Assembly (NCBI GenBank): GCA_023434425.1
Contig: JAEYSS010000100.1
Span: 1-17,389, forward strand
Origin: Pseudomonadota bacterium
Lineage (GTDB): Bacteria > Pseudomonadota > Alphaproteobacteria > Ferrovibrionales > Ferrovibrionaceae
Direction: 5' to 3'
DNA: 17,389 nt
Both the position numbers and the translations under genes were made by a program. Of the stretch, positions 1 through 8,039 are shown in pieces; within the stretch, counting starts at the first letter, position 1; each line of letters begins with the position of its first letter. A model generated the notes under the pieces. The model saw only the letters and a program-made list of their open reading frames with translations. It was not told the DNA's origin and ran no database searches.

Positions 1-398
1 TCGCCAGTCGAGGCAACGGCCTCGGTGGCGAACATCAGCTTGCCATCCACCGTGAAAGCGCCATGGCCGCAGAAATTCCGGTCCTCGGCCGCCGGGATCA
101 GATGCAGCGCCGTGCCAGCCACCGGATCGAAGACCAGCGCGTAGTCGCCCGGACGGCGCGAGAATGCCACCACGATCCGGCCATCTTGACGCCGGGCAAA
201 GCTGTGCCCTCGGCCCGGCAATGGCAGTCGGTAGCGAATCTGGCCCTCGGCATCGAACCCGGCCACGCCGAAAGCGCCCTTGTTGCCATAGGCATTCAGG
301 TACAGGCGCGTCTGTGTTGCGCCAAAGGTTGCCGAACCGAACTGCGGCAGCAGGCCGACTGAACCCAGACCGGAAAGAACCGCGCGACGCGAGATCAC
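1..398 (-). CDS. DUF1513 family Tat-exported protein (partial, C-terminus outside window)
   Basis: The open frame runs off the left edge, so only the first 132 or so residues are present. The start is GTG at 398. It is forced because the in-frame TGA of the upstream imelysin gene lies only one codon before it; a GGAG sits at good spacing upstream. The N-terminus reads (V/M)ISRRAVLSGLG, a twin-arginine export signal with Arg4-Arg5. The rest has the look of the DUF1513 beta-propeller-like family, including GRGHSFARR and a CGHGAFTVDGKLMFATE stretch near the truncated end. DUF1513 proteins are habitual last members of imelysin/di-heme oxidoreductase clusters. A periplasmic role in iron handling is inferred from that association; no enzymatic reaction is established. 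It is the last visible gene of the exbB operon and is separated from its neighbour by 3 bases, so it is almost certainly co-translated. Confidence 0.85.
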   Translation of the reverse strand, partial: MISRRAVLSGLGSVGLLPQFGSATFGATQTRLYLNAYGNKGAFGVAGFDAEGQIRYRLPLPGRGHSFARRQDGRIVVAFSRRPGDYALVFDPVAGTALHLIPAAEDRNFCGHGAFTVDGKLMFATEAVASTG

Positions 399-401
399 CG
401 C

Positions 402-1481
402 TCAGTCTCCATCCAGCGCGTTGAAGCCGACAGGGATATCCAGCGCCGGCGGCAGGCGGTCGCCCAGCAGCTTTTTCAGCGCCAGCAATTCGGCAGCCAG
501 CGTTTCGGCCTGCGGACGTGTTTTCGCGTCCTGCACAGCGGTCTCAAGCGGCGTCTTCAGTGCATTGGCGGTCGTCATCGCCTTGGCAAAGCTGTCGCGG
601 ATCGCGGTATCGGCTGCTTTATCCGGCACGGCAGCCGAGAAGCTGTTCAGATACAGATGCTGCGCGGCGGCCAGATTGCGCTGGATGTTGCGCAGCGAAC
701 GTTCGCTGCGCCAGGATTCCGCAAGTCGCGGCCGCGCGTCCTTCAAGCTGGCACCCAGCGGTCGCGCCAGTTTGTGATCGGCGGCCAGTTCAACCGCCAG
801 ATACAGTGCCTTGAAGAGTTCCAGCGTGGCTTCCTGCGGTTCACGATACGGCGCGTCAGGTTTGGCGGTATTTTGCATCACGGCGGCAAAAGCCTTGTCC
901 CGGCCATCCTTCCAGGCGGCCCGGGTCTCCTGCGCCATTTGCGCCAGGTTGATCGCGATGGCTTCGACATAGCGGCAGCGATAGGCCGCGTCCGCACCCG
1001 ATTTCAGCTTGTTGGCGTCGTCACCAAAAATCAGGCGCTCCAGTGCCGGCAGGCCCTGCGTCGCGACGCTGCCCTTGGCCAGCAGTTCCGGATCGACCGA
1101 GCCGGATTGATGCTTCGACAGCAACTCGGCCATCTGTTTGCCGATGGTGTTGCGCGGATCTGGCCAGAAGGCAAAACGCTGGCTGCGGAAGAACCAGTCG
1201 ATGGGTCCGAAGCGCACATGCTGGATGTCCTGCCAAGCGTCGCCGGCTTTGCCGAAGGCTGCCTGCAGATCGGCAATCGGCCTGGTCGCCGGTGCCGTGC
1301 AATAGACCTTGGCGGCATCGCTCAGGCCAGCCGTTGCGGTCACCAGCGCGTCGTAGCGCGGCAGGATGTGCGTTTCGATCGCGGCCTTGTTCAGCGCGGC
1401 ATAAGTACCCGCCTCTACGGCATGGCCGGGATGGGCAGCGAGCAGCAGCAGAACAGCCATGACGAATGCAAGGACGCGCAT
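402..1481 (-). CDS. Imelysin-family periplasmic protein, variant motif (second imelysin)
   Basis: This is a 359-residue exported protein. Residues 1-22 (MRVLAFVMAVLLLLAAHPGHA) form a clear Sec signal peptide ending in a good cleavage site. The body is helical and imelysin-like (peptidase M75 / EfeO-related fold), with a characteristic FGPIDWFFRSQ stretch at about 91-101. Where canonical imelysins carry GxHxxE, this one reads G143-L-P145-A-L-E148, so the histidine is a proline while Gly and Glu are kept. A strong GGGAG precedes the ATG. It lies 18 bases after the di-heme oxidoreductase and 3 bases before the DUF1513 gene. The likely role is a periplasmic iron-binding or chaperoning component. 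I assign the family confidently and the function only by context. Confidence 0.88.
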   Translation of the reverse strand: MRVLAFVMAVLLLLAAHPGHAVEAGTYAALNKAAIETHILPRYDALVTATAGLSDAAKVYCTAPATRPIADLQAAFGKAGDAWQDIQHVRFGPIDWFFRSQRFAFWPDPRNTIGKQMAELLSKHQSGSVDPELLAKGSVATQGLPALERLIFGDDANKLKSGADAAYRCRYVEAIAINLAQMAQETRAAWKDGRDKAFAAVMQNTAKPDAPYREPQEATLELFKALYLAVELAADHKLARPLGASLKDARPRLAESWRSERSLRNIQRNLAAAQHLYLNSFSAAVPDKAADTAIRDSFAKAMTTANALKTPLETAVQDAKTRPQAETLAAELLALKKLLGDRLPPALDIPVGFNALDGD

Positions 1482-1499
1482 GATGAAGACTCCCGTAAA

Positions 1500-2933
1500 C
1501 TACAGCGACTGGATGAAGGTCAGCAGATCGGCACGCTCTGCACGGCTCATGCGCTGCACACGCGCCCTTGCCGCCTCGGCCTCGCCGCCATGCCAAAGGA
1601 TGGCTTCCAGCGCGCCGCGGGCGCGACCGTCATGCAGCATCATCTCATGACCACTGACCGTACGGGTCAGGCCGATACCCCAGAGCGGCGGTGTCCGCCA
1701 CTGACGACCGTTGGCTTCACCTTCCGGGCGCTCGTCGGCCAGCCCCTCACCCATGTCATGCAGCAACAGGTCGGTATAGGGGAAGATGCGTTGCGCCGAT
1801 TGCTCCGGTCGCGCAGGATCGCTGCCGGTGACGAAACCCGGCACATGACAGCTGCTGCAGCCGACAGATGCAAACAGCGCCTGGCCGCGCCGCACGGCCG
1901 GATCCTGCGGATTGCGTTGCGCCGGCACAGCCAGATTGCGCGCGTAGAAGACGACGAGATCGAACATCTTGCGCGGCACCTCTACTTTTTCGCGCGCGTC
2001 GTCGCCGGTCTGCAGGCTGAGGCAGGCCTTCTGCACCGGCGTACAGTCGCCGTGGGAGTCCGGCACGAGATGGCTGGAGAGGCCGAGATCGGTGGCGAAG
2101 GCGTCGGCTACCTGATCAGCAACCGTGGGCATGCCGGCCTTCCATCCGAACCGCCCGATCATGGCCCTGCCCTCAGCATGGCTGCGCACGCGGTTCGGCT
2201 TACCGGCGATGCCATCACCATCCGCATCCTCGGGATCGGCATGTTTCAGCAGGGCCTCTTCGGGAATCATCTCCAGCAGCCCGAGGCCGATCATGGGTGG
2301 CGCGACACGTGGCGAGATCATGACCTGCCGGTGCATCGGGCCATAGTTGAGTTCGGCGACGCCATACTTCGGCTTGCGCAGCCGCGCGACTTCGCCACCG
2401 TCCAGCGTGACCGGATGCTCGGTATAGGCCATCGTCATGCGGCCTTCGGCCAGCAGGCCGCTGACCGAGAAATTCTGCAACTGCCCGCCATAGGTCGGCT
2501 CGGGCGTCGCCGCGCGCATGTAGGTTGCCAGCGCCTGCCGGTCGGCATCGGTCTGCGGCGGGACGCTGAGACGCAGCACCATCGAGGTGGCGGCCTCGCC
2601 CACCGCCGGCGGCCGGCCGCGACCGTCGCGCAGATGGCAGGACTGGCAACCGCGCGCATTCAGCAGCGGGCCGAGGCCATCCGATGATTTCGTCGAGCTG
2701 GGCGATGGCACCCAGAGTTTGCGGAAAATGCCGTCGCCAACCCTGAAATCAAGCTGGCGCTCGAAGGCCATATTGGCCGAGGGCTGCGAAAACGCCGCGG
2801 CATCGAAGCGTCGCACGGTGGCGGCGCCAGCCAACTGACCCGAAGTCTCCGCCTGCGCGGCACCCGCCAGCATCAGGCTGGCGAGCGCCGCGAGTGCGGA
2901 ATACTTACTTCTTGCCGACCTTGTCAGGGGCAT
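1500..2933 (-). CDS. Di-heme oxidoreductase (DHOR, c-type cytochrome)
   Basis: This is a 477-residue periplasmic c-type cytochrome of the di-heme oxidoreductase family (DUF1111, often labelled thiol oxidoreductase). The N-terminus is a signal peptide (about 1-28, ending AGAAQA). Two heme-binding CxxCH motifs are visible: CQSCH at 96-100 and CSSCH at 359-363. The family hallmark GRFGWKAGMPT is at about 260-270. Two further cysteines (297 and 304) could form a disulfide. In imelysin clusters DHOR is thought to carry out electron transfer linked to iron; the actual substrate is unknown. The ATG at 2933 lies inside the end of the upstream imelysin gene (29-base overlap). No later start would keep the charged N-region of the signal peptide, and the overlap implies translational coupling. 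Confidence 0.92.
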   Translation of the reverse strand: MPLTRSARSKYSALAALASLMLAGAAQAETSGQLAGAATVRRFDAAAFSQPSANMAFERQLDFRVGDGIFRKLWVPSPSSTKSSDGLGPLLNARGCQSCHLRDGRGRPPAVGEAATSMVLRLSVPPQTDADRQALATYMRAATPEPTYGGQLQNFSVSGLLAEGRMTMAYTEHPVTLDGGEVARLRKPKYGVAELNYGPMHRQVMISPRVAPPMIGLGLLEMIPEEALLKHADPEDADGDGIAGKPNRVRSHAEGRAMIGRFGWKAGMPTVADQVADAFATDLGLSSHLVPDSHGDCTPVQKACLSLQTGDDAREKVEVPRKMFDLVVFYARNLAVPAQRNPQDPAVRRGQALFASVGCSSCHVPGFVTGSDPARPEQSAQRIFPYTDLLLHDMGEGLADERPEGEANGRQWRTPPLWGIGLTRTVSGHEMMLHDGRARGALEAILWHGGEAEAARARVQRMSRAERADLLTFIQSL

Positions 2934-4179
2934 CGAGGCTGTCCGAGCCTTCGAAAGTCGCTTTCAGCTTCAGCGAGGCCACGACGCGTTCCAGCATGCG
3001 GGTCTGGTCGGTCAGCCGGTCGATCGCGGCCTGGATCACGGCATTGCCTTCCGCATTGCCGTTGCCCAGCATCTGGTCATAGGCTTCCGTGCTCTCGGCA
3101 CGCTGCTTGATCGCGGTCATTGCATCCAGCGTCGCCTTCAGCTTGCCGCGCATTTCTGTGTCGAGATCGGCAGCACCGGCACGCACCAGCTGGCTCAGGC
3201 TGGCGCCTTTCACCAGGCTGCCGTTCACGCGCTTATATTCGCCGCCATAGACATTCAGCATGCCCATCACGTTGTAGTAGTGCGAGTTATGCGTGTTGTC
3301 CGAGAAGCAGTCATGTTCTTCTTCCGGATCATGCAGCAGCAGGCCGAGCTTCATACGCTCGCCGGCCAGCTCGCCGTATGCCAGGCTGCCGATCCCGGTG
3401 ACGATCATGCTGATGCCGGCATCCACACCCCTGGCGGTCAGCGCTTTGCGCGCTTCGCCGTCGGCGGCCCACTGCCTGGCCATGAAGACCAGATCCTCGA
3501 CCAGCATCTGCGTGGCAACCGACAGATATTGCACGCGGCGGTCGCAGTTGCCATTGGTGCAGCCCTGTTTGGCATAGTCGGTCCAGGGGCGGTTGCCGGC
3601 GCCCGGGCCGGTGCCGTTCAGATCCTGGCCCCAGAGCAGGAATTCTATGGCGTGATAGCCAGTGGCCACATTGGCCTCGACACCGCCGACTTCATGCAGG
3701 TTCCGCAGCAGGCGCCAGTTGATCTGGCCGGTATTCATCGTCTTGCCGCCGAAGCTCAGTTTCTTATTGGCAATGACGTTGGCGGCATAGAGCGGGTTCT
3801 CATCCGACTCCTCGCCATACTTGCCAGCATCGACATAGTCGATCAGGCCTTCATCGAGCGGCCAGGCATTCACGCGGCCTTCCCATTCATCCACCACCGG
3901 ATTGCCGAACCGGAAGGCTTCCGACTGCTGATAAGGAACGCGCGCGGCGATCCAGGCCTCGCGCGCCGCCTTCATCGTGGCATCCGACGGCTTGGTGATC
4001 AGCGCAGTCACGGCCTTCTGCAGGTTGCGCGCGGTTCCAACGGAATCATCGAAGATCGCCTGCGCAATATCGGCATAAGTCTTGAGCACGGCCGCCTTGC
4101 TGGGTTCGGCAGCCAGCGCAGACGTGCCATGAAGCAGGCCGAGGCCAAGAATTGCTGCAGCCAGCAGTGCGCGGATCAT
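2905..4179 (-). CDS. Imelysin-family iron-associated lipoprotein-like/periplasmic protein, canonical motif
   Basis: This 424-residue protein has an N-terminal signal peptide (MIRALLAAAILGLGLLHG..ALA, about 1-24). The signature GxHxxE is intact: G174-Y-H176-A-I-E179, followed by FLLWGQD (180-186), the classic imelysin/IrpA hallmark thought to bind metal. Later stretches (DCFSDNTHNSHYYN) are also typical of this family. I chose ATG 4179 over the in-frame GTG at 4203 because AGGGGGA lies at ideal spacing before it and the signal peptide then starts properly. Imelysins are periplasmic or surface proteins linked to iron uptake; EfeO is a relative. The gene starts 27 bases after tonB and overlaps the di-heme oxidoreductase gene, placing it at the centre of an iron operon. 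Confidence 0.93.
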   Translation of the reverse strand: MIRALLAAAILGLGLLHGTSALAAEPSKAAVLKTYADIAQAIFDDSVGTARNLQKAVTALITKPSDATMKAAREAWIAARVPYQQSEAFRFGNPVVDEWEGRVNAWPLDEGLIDYVDAGKYGEESDENPLYAANVIANKKLSFGGKTMNTGQINWRLLRNLHEVGGVEANVATGYHAIEFLLWGQDLNGTGPGAGNRPWTDYAKQGCTNGNCDRRVQYLSVATQMLVEDLVFMARQWAADGEARKALTARGVDAGISMIVTGIGSLAYGELAGERMKLGLLLHDPEEEHDCFSDNTHNSHYYNVMGMLNVYGGEYKRVNGSLVKGASLSQLVRAGAADLDTEMRGKLKATLDAMTAIKQRAESTEAYDQMLGNGNAEGNAVIQAAIDRLTDQTRMLERVVASLKLKATFEGSDSLDAPDKVGKK

Positions 4180-4206
4180 CGATGTCCCCCTAACCTTTTC
4201 CACACT

Positions 4207-4944
4207 TTACTTCAGGAAAAACTGTACCGGCACCACGACGTCGAGCCTGGACTTGCCGAGCGACGGTGGAATCGGCGGCAGCGGCGAGGCTTTGGCGATC
4301 ATGCGCTCGACGGCATCGTCCAGCGCATCGTGGCCCGAGCTGCGTTCGATCCGGTGCGACATCACGCGGCCGTTTTCGTCGATGACGAAGCGCAGATGTG
4401 CCACGCCTTCCATGCGGCGCAGCTGGGCACGGCGCGGATATTCCTTGTTCTTTTCCAGCCAGGCCAGCAGCTGGGCATAGTAGTTCGCCTCGGCATCCGG
4501 ATTGACGACGACGCGCGGTGCGGAATTGACCGGCGCTGGCGGTGCGACAGCAACCTGCTGTTGCGGCGGCTGATAGACCGGCTGCGGCGGCGCCTCGACC
4601 CTGGGCTGGTGCTTGGGAGGCTGCGGCGGAGGCGGCGGTGCCGGCCGGCGCACGACAGGCTTCGGCTTCGGCGGCGGGGCCGGTTCGAGATCCGGTTCCT
4701 CCGCCTTCGTCGTGATCGGATCAACCTCCGGCGGTGGTGGTGGCGGAGGTGGCGGAGGTGGCGGCGGAATATGCACTACCTGCGGCTCCGGTGGCGCGGC
4801 TGCCAACAGCAGAACCTCTATGCCCTGAAATTTCTCCTCGGCCTGGATCGGCTTCTGGAAGAACGGGAATCCGAACAGCAGGAAGGCGATAACCGCGAGA
4901 TGCGCGCTGACCGAAACGACCCATGATGTGACTTGTGCTCGCAT
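4207..4944 (-). CDS. tonB: TonB energy-transducing protein
   Basis: This 245-residue TonB links the inner-membrane ExbB/ExbD proton motor to outer-membrane TonB-dependent receptors. A single N-terminal membrane anchor spans about residues 8-28. It is followed by a long proline-rich periplasmic spacer, including an uninterrupted run of 13 prolines at 60-72 and Pro-Lys/Pro-Glu segments up to about 145. The C-terminal TonB domain starts around YP at 169-170 and contains EGVAHLRFVIDENGRV and a hydrophobic end (VVVPVQFFLK). The gene begins 5 bases after exbD; the exbD stop overlaps its weak ribosome-binding site. In this operon it most likely powers uptake of an iron complex, but the receptor gene is not in the window. 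Confidence 0.95.
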   Translation of the reverse strand: MRAQVTSWVVSVSAHLAVIAFLLFGFPFFQKPIQAEEKFQGIEVLLLAAAPPEPQVVHIPPPPPPPPPPPPPEVDPITTKAEEPDLEPAPPPKPKPVVRRPAPPPPPQPPKHQPRVEAPPQPVYQPPQQQVAVAPPAPVNSAPRVVVNPDAEANYYAQLLAWLEKNKEYPRRAQLRRMEGVAHLRFVIDENGRVMSHRIERSSGHDALDDAVERMIAKASPLPPIPPSLGKSRLDVVVPVQFFLK

Positions 4945-4949
4945 CAGCC

Positions 4950-5408
<459 letters not shown>

Positions 5409-5419
5409 GACCTGCGTCC

Positions 5420-6100
5420 TTACTGGCCGGCCTCGGCCATCACGCGCGATTGCGATGCGCTGCTGCGCGAGAACTGCCGTGCCGCCTCGTTGATGGCGAC
5501 ATTGAAGCGCTGCGCCAGGCGGCCGAGATCGGTGCTGAACTTGTTGTAGAGCACAACCGCGGGAATGGCGGCGACGAGGCCGAGCGCGGTGGCGAACAGT
5601 GCTTCAGCGATACCTGGCGCCACGACCGCCAGGCTGGTGTCGTTCGAACCGGCAATCGCCGTGAAACTGTTCATGATGCCCCAGACAGTGCCGAACAGCC
5701 CGACGAAGGGCGCGGCAGAGCCGACGGTGGCGAGGAACGGCAGGCCGGGCTCAACCTGGCGCAGCTGCTGCGCCATGGCCTGACGCATCACCATCTCGAG
5801 GCGGACGCGGTATTCATAGCGGCTTTCGCCGACGTCCATCCCGTCTTTACGCTCGCGCGCAGCTGCGGAGAGTATCGCCGTCTGGATGCCCTCGCCGGCC
5901 TTCGGGTTGCTCAGCAGTGCATCGGCCTTTACCGCGGCTTCGAAATTTCGCGCGGCCTGGCGCAGCGAACCGAACCGCACCAGCTTTTCCACTGTGATGG
6001 CCCAGCAGGTGACCGAGGACAGAACCAGGATCGCCATCACCGCCTGCACGATCGGATCGGCATTGACGATTAGCGCCATGAAGGAAAGTTCATGGGTCAT
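5420..6100 (-). CDS. exbB: ExbB/TolQ-family (MotA/TolQ/ExbB) proton-channel protein
   Basis: This 226-residue inner-membrane protein has three predicted transmembrane segments, at about 16-36, 121-145 and 155-185. The hallmark TVGSAAPFVGLFGTVWGIM lies at about 125-143. The hallmark PGIAEALFATALGL is at 162-175, with the conserved glutamate at 166. It forms the proton channel with ExbD that drives TonB. This is the short form without an N-terminal periplasmic extension. ATG 6100 is supported by an AGGAG at 6115-6111 with 10-base spacing; a second in-frame ATG at 6079 lacks one. It is the first gene of the iron operon and is preceded by about 166 bases of non-coding DNA holding possible regulatory sites. 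Confidence 0.94.
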   Translation of the reverse strand: MTHELSFMALIVNADPIVQAVMAILVLSSVTCWAITVEKLVRFGSLRQAARNFEAAVKADALLSNPKAGEGIQTAILSAAARERKDGMDVGESRYEYRVRLEMVMRQAMAQQLRQVEPGLPFLATVGSAAPFVGLFGTVWGIMNSFTAIAGSNDTSLAVVAPGIAEALFATALGLVAAIPAVVLYNKFSTDLGRLAQRFNVAINEAARQFSRSSASQSRVMAEAGQ

Positions 6101-6162
6101 CAGTATCTTACTCCTGATATGCCGCGGTTTTTGTGCGGCTGCGTCTGCGAGGCGCGCTTAGT

Positions 6163-6181
6163 AATAATGAGAACTGATCGC
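6163..6181. promoter_or_regulatory. Possible Fur-box-like site upstream of exbB
   Basis: Reading the plus strand, AATAATGAGAACTGATCGC matches 11 of 19 positions of the classical Fur consensus. The agreement is concentrated in the left two hexamers (AATAAT, GAGAAC); the right half is poor. It lies about 63-81 bases upstream of the exbB start. An iron-responsive site is expected here from operon content, but the match is partial, and alphaproteobacteria may instead use RirA or Irr, so the call is tentative. Confidence 0.3.
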
Positions 6182-6210
6182 AAAATAAAGCGACTTCGCC
6201 CTCAAAAACG

Positions 6211-6244
6211 TTATAATATATCATAAAATCTGGCCGCGCGACAA
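6211..6244 (-). promoter_or_regulatory. Candidate promoter and AT-rich dyad for the exbB operon
   Basis: On the minus strand, TTGTCG (6244-6239), an 18-base spacer and TATATT (6220-6215) make a plausible sigma-70-like promoter reading into exbB. The predicted transcript start would be near 6208. The -10 region is embedded in a 16-base near-palindrome, TTATAATATATCATAA (6211-6226), imperfect at one symmetric pair. It stands out as an AT island in GC-rich DNA and could be a repressor operator. This is pattern matching only. Confidence 0.35.
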
Positions 6245-6245
6245 A

Positions 6246-6258
6246 CCGCCTCAGGCGG
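6246..6258 (-). terminator. Short hairpin terminator after the ELM1-family gene
   Basis: The inverted repeat CCGCC-TCA-GGCGG lies just after the stop codon of the gene ending at 6267. On the minus strand it is followed by TTTGT. The stem is only five GC pairs and the U-run is short, so it is a weak intrinsic terminator candidate. It would separate the metG cluster from the iron operon. Confidence 0.45.
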
Positions 6259-6266
6259 CGACGCGC

Positions 6267-7256
6267 TTAGGCCCAGCCCAGCCGGTCGCGGATATCCCGG
6301 GCGATATGGTCCATGTCGTCGATGCGGCCGTTTTCCCACTGCATCAGGCGCCCGTCGAACCACTGGATCAGCCCGCGGCGCAGCAGGCTGTCGTAGAACT
6401 GCTCAAAGCGTTTGGAGCGACCCGGCAGGCGCGCCACCAGCACCGGCTTGCCGGTCGAGCAGGCTTCGGAAATCATCGAGATCGACTCGCTCGTCACCAC
6501 GATGGCGTCCGCAAGACCGAGGAAGCCGAAATACGGGTTCGGTCCCTGCCCGTCCCACAGGACTGCGGGCAGGCTGGCCAGACCACCGCGCAGGATACTC
6601 GCCTCGGCGTCGCCGGTACGGCGCGACACGGTGGCGAGGATGCCGCAGCCGGAACGCTCGGTCATACGGCGCAACTGCGCGACGAATTCGCGCATCCAGT
6701 CTTCATCCAGCGTGTAATTACGGTTGCTGCCGCCCACCAGCACCGCAACGCGCGGTGTCGGGATTCCCGCGCATTCGGCGCGCAGCGCGTTGGCGCCGCT
6801 TTCCAGCTTGAATCTGGTCACGCGATGCAGCGCGCCATTGGTCAGCAGCACATTCGGCCCACGCACATGATCGTGCTCCGGCACGACCAGGATATCCCAG
6901 TATCGCGGATTGCTGCGCGGATCCTGCGTGAGGACCGTCCGCGTCTTGCCGCCGCTCGCCTTGCGGATCGCCAAAGCGGCAAAGGCCGCCTTGCGGCCGC
7001 TGGCGATCAGCAGATCGGGCCAGCCGCTTTTCGCGACCTGGGCCATGATCGGCGCCAGCGTATCCGGACTGAGCGCGCTCATACCGGCAAACAGCGGATG
7101 CATCGGCAGCCAGCGCTGCGGGGCGCGCAATGCTACCTCGAAGCCTTCCGGCATGGCGAAGCCTTCGGTGGTGAACAGGGCTTCGGCCAGGCCGAGCGCC
7201 TGGCTCTGCATTCCGGCCGCGCCGCGTTCCCAGATCGCCCAGATCGTCTTCAGCAT
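6267..7256 (-). CDS. ELM1-family (DUF1022) protein
   Basis: This 329-residue protein belongs to the DUF1022 family, annotated in databases as mitochondrial fission ELM1 because of a plant homologue. Its fold is glycosyltransferase-like. Visible hallmarks are WERGAAGMQSQALGLAEAL near the N-terminus, QDPRSNP at about 111-117, LVGGSNRNY at 173-181, and NPYFGFLGLADAIVVTSES at 240-258 followed by SMISEACSTGKPVLV. There is no signal peptide. The bacterial role is unknown; a cell-envelope sugar-transfer function is only suggested by the fold. It starts 21 bases after the metallohydrolase gene and appears to be the last gene of the metG-tatD cluster. Confidence 0.85.
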   Translation of the reverse strand: MLKTIWAIWERGAAGMQSQALGLAEALFTTEGFAMPEGFEVALRAPQRWLPMHPLFAGMSALSPDTLAPIMAQVAKSGWPDLLIASGRKAAFAALAIRKASGGKTRTVLTQDPRSNPRYWDILVVPEHDHVRGPNVLLTNGALHRVTRFKLESGANALRAECAGIPTPRVAVLVGGSNRNYTLDEDWMREFVAQLRRMTERSGCGILATVSRRTGDAEASILRGGLASLPAVLWDGQGPNPYFGFLGLADAIVVTSESISMISEACSTGKPVLVARLPGRSKRFEQFYDSLLRRGLIQWFDGRLMQWENGRIDDMDHIARDIRDRLGWA

Positions 7257-7277
7257 CGCCAGATCAGATATTGCCGG

Positions 7278-8033
7278 TCAGCAGTGCAGCACCATGCCGT
7301 CATAGGCGGGTTCGACGCCCGGCGGCAGTTCGGCCTTCAGCTTGTTGTAGTCGAGATCGATATGCAGGTTGGTCAGCACCGCGCGCTCGACGCCGAGCCG
7401 CGCGATCCAGCCCAGCGTCTGCTCGACATGACTATGCGTGGGATGCGGCTCGTAGCGCAGCGCGTCGACGACCCAGAGCCTGACGCCTTCCAGCAACGCG
7501 AAAGCCTCGTCATCCAGAGACACGACGTCGTTGGAATATGCGAAGTCGCCGCAGCGGAAACCCAGCGAGTGGATCGCGCCATGCCGCTGGCGGAACGGAA
7601 TCACCTCAATGTCGCCGACCTGAAATGGGCCATCGATCATTTTAGGCTCGATGATCGGCGGATAGCCATCGCCCATCTTCTGGAAGCAGTAGGCAAATTT
7701 TCGCATCAGGCGCTCATGCGTGAAGGTATCGGCATAGCCTTCGATGCGTTTATTCTGGATATAGGCCAGCGTGCGCAGGTCGTCGATGCCGTGGGTCTGA
7801 TCGGCATGGTCATGCGTCCAGGCCACAGCCGAGACCCAGTGGAAGCCACTGGCGAGAAACTGGCTGCGCAGGTCGGGGCTGGTGTCGATCAGCAGGCGTG
7901 TCTCGCCCTCTTCGATCACGATGGAGCCGCGGCTGCGCCGGTTCTTTGGCTCGCCCGGGTCGCAGGCACCCCAACTGCCGTCGATGCGCGGTACGCCAAC
8001 CGATCCACCGCAGCCCAGGATGGTGATCTTCAT
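7278..8033 (-). CDS. PhnP-like metallo-beta-lactamase-fold hydrolase
   Basis: This 251-residue cytosolic MBL-fold hydrolase resembles the phosphodiesterase PhnP and the alphaproteobacterial protein habitually found next to tatD. The N-terminus MKITILGCGGSVGVPRI and the WGACDPGEPKNRR stretch are typical of the family. The metal motif reads H74-D-H76-A-D78-Q79-T-H81 rather than the textbook HxHxDH. Further ligand candidates are in RQRHGAIHS, in YSNDV (aspartate) and in HPTHSH. The second canonical LTHxH motif reads LTNLH. These substitutions may define a subfamily with altered metal binding. It begins 6 bases after tatD. The substrate is unknown; a cyclic phosphodiester is a guess from PhnP. 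Confidence 0.87.
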   Translation of the reverse strand: MKITILGCGGSVGVPRIDGSWGACDPGEPKNRRSRGSIVIEEGETRLLIDTSPDLRSQFLASGFHWVSAVAWTHDHADQTHGIDDLRTLAYIQNKRIEGYADTFTHERLMRKFAYCFQKMGDGYPPIIEPKMIDGPFQVGDIEVIPFRQRHGAIHSLGFRCGDFAYSNDVVSLDDEAFALLEGVRLWVVDALRYEPHPTHSHVEQTLGWIARLGVERAVLTNLHIDLDYNKLKAELPPGVEPAYDGMVLHC

Positions 8034-8039
8034 GCCGGA

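Noticed and set aside
657..2687. 676-codon plus-strand open frame opposite the second imelysin and DHOR genes
   Set aside because: It is a GC-bias shadow. The minus-strand genes carry signal peptides, CxxCH motifs and family hallmarks; the plus-strand translation has none.
4733..4772. Repetitive GGTGGC-like tract, considered as a repeat or glycine-rich gene
   Set aside because: It is the complement of mixed proline codons in the TonB spacer, a normal TonB feature.
3280..4926. 548-codon plus-strand open frame opposite imelysin and tonB
   Set aside because: It is arginine-rich and low in complexity at its end, opposite the TonB proline tract, with no recognisable domain.
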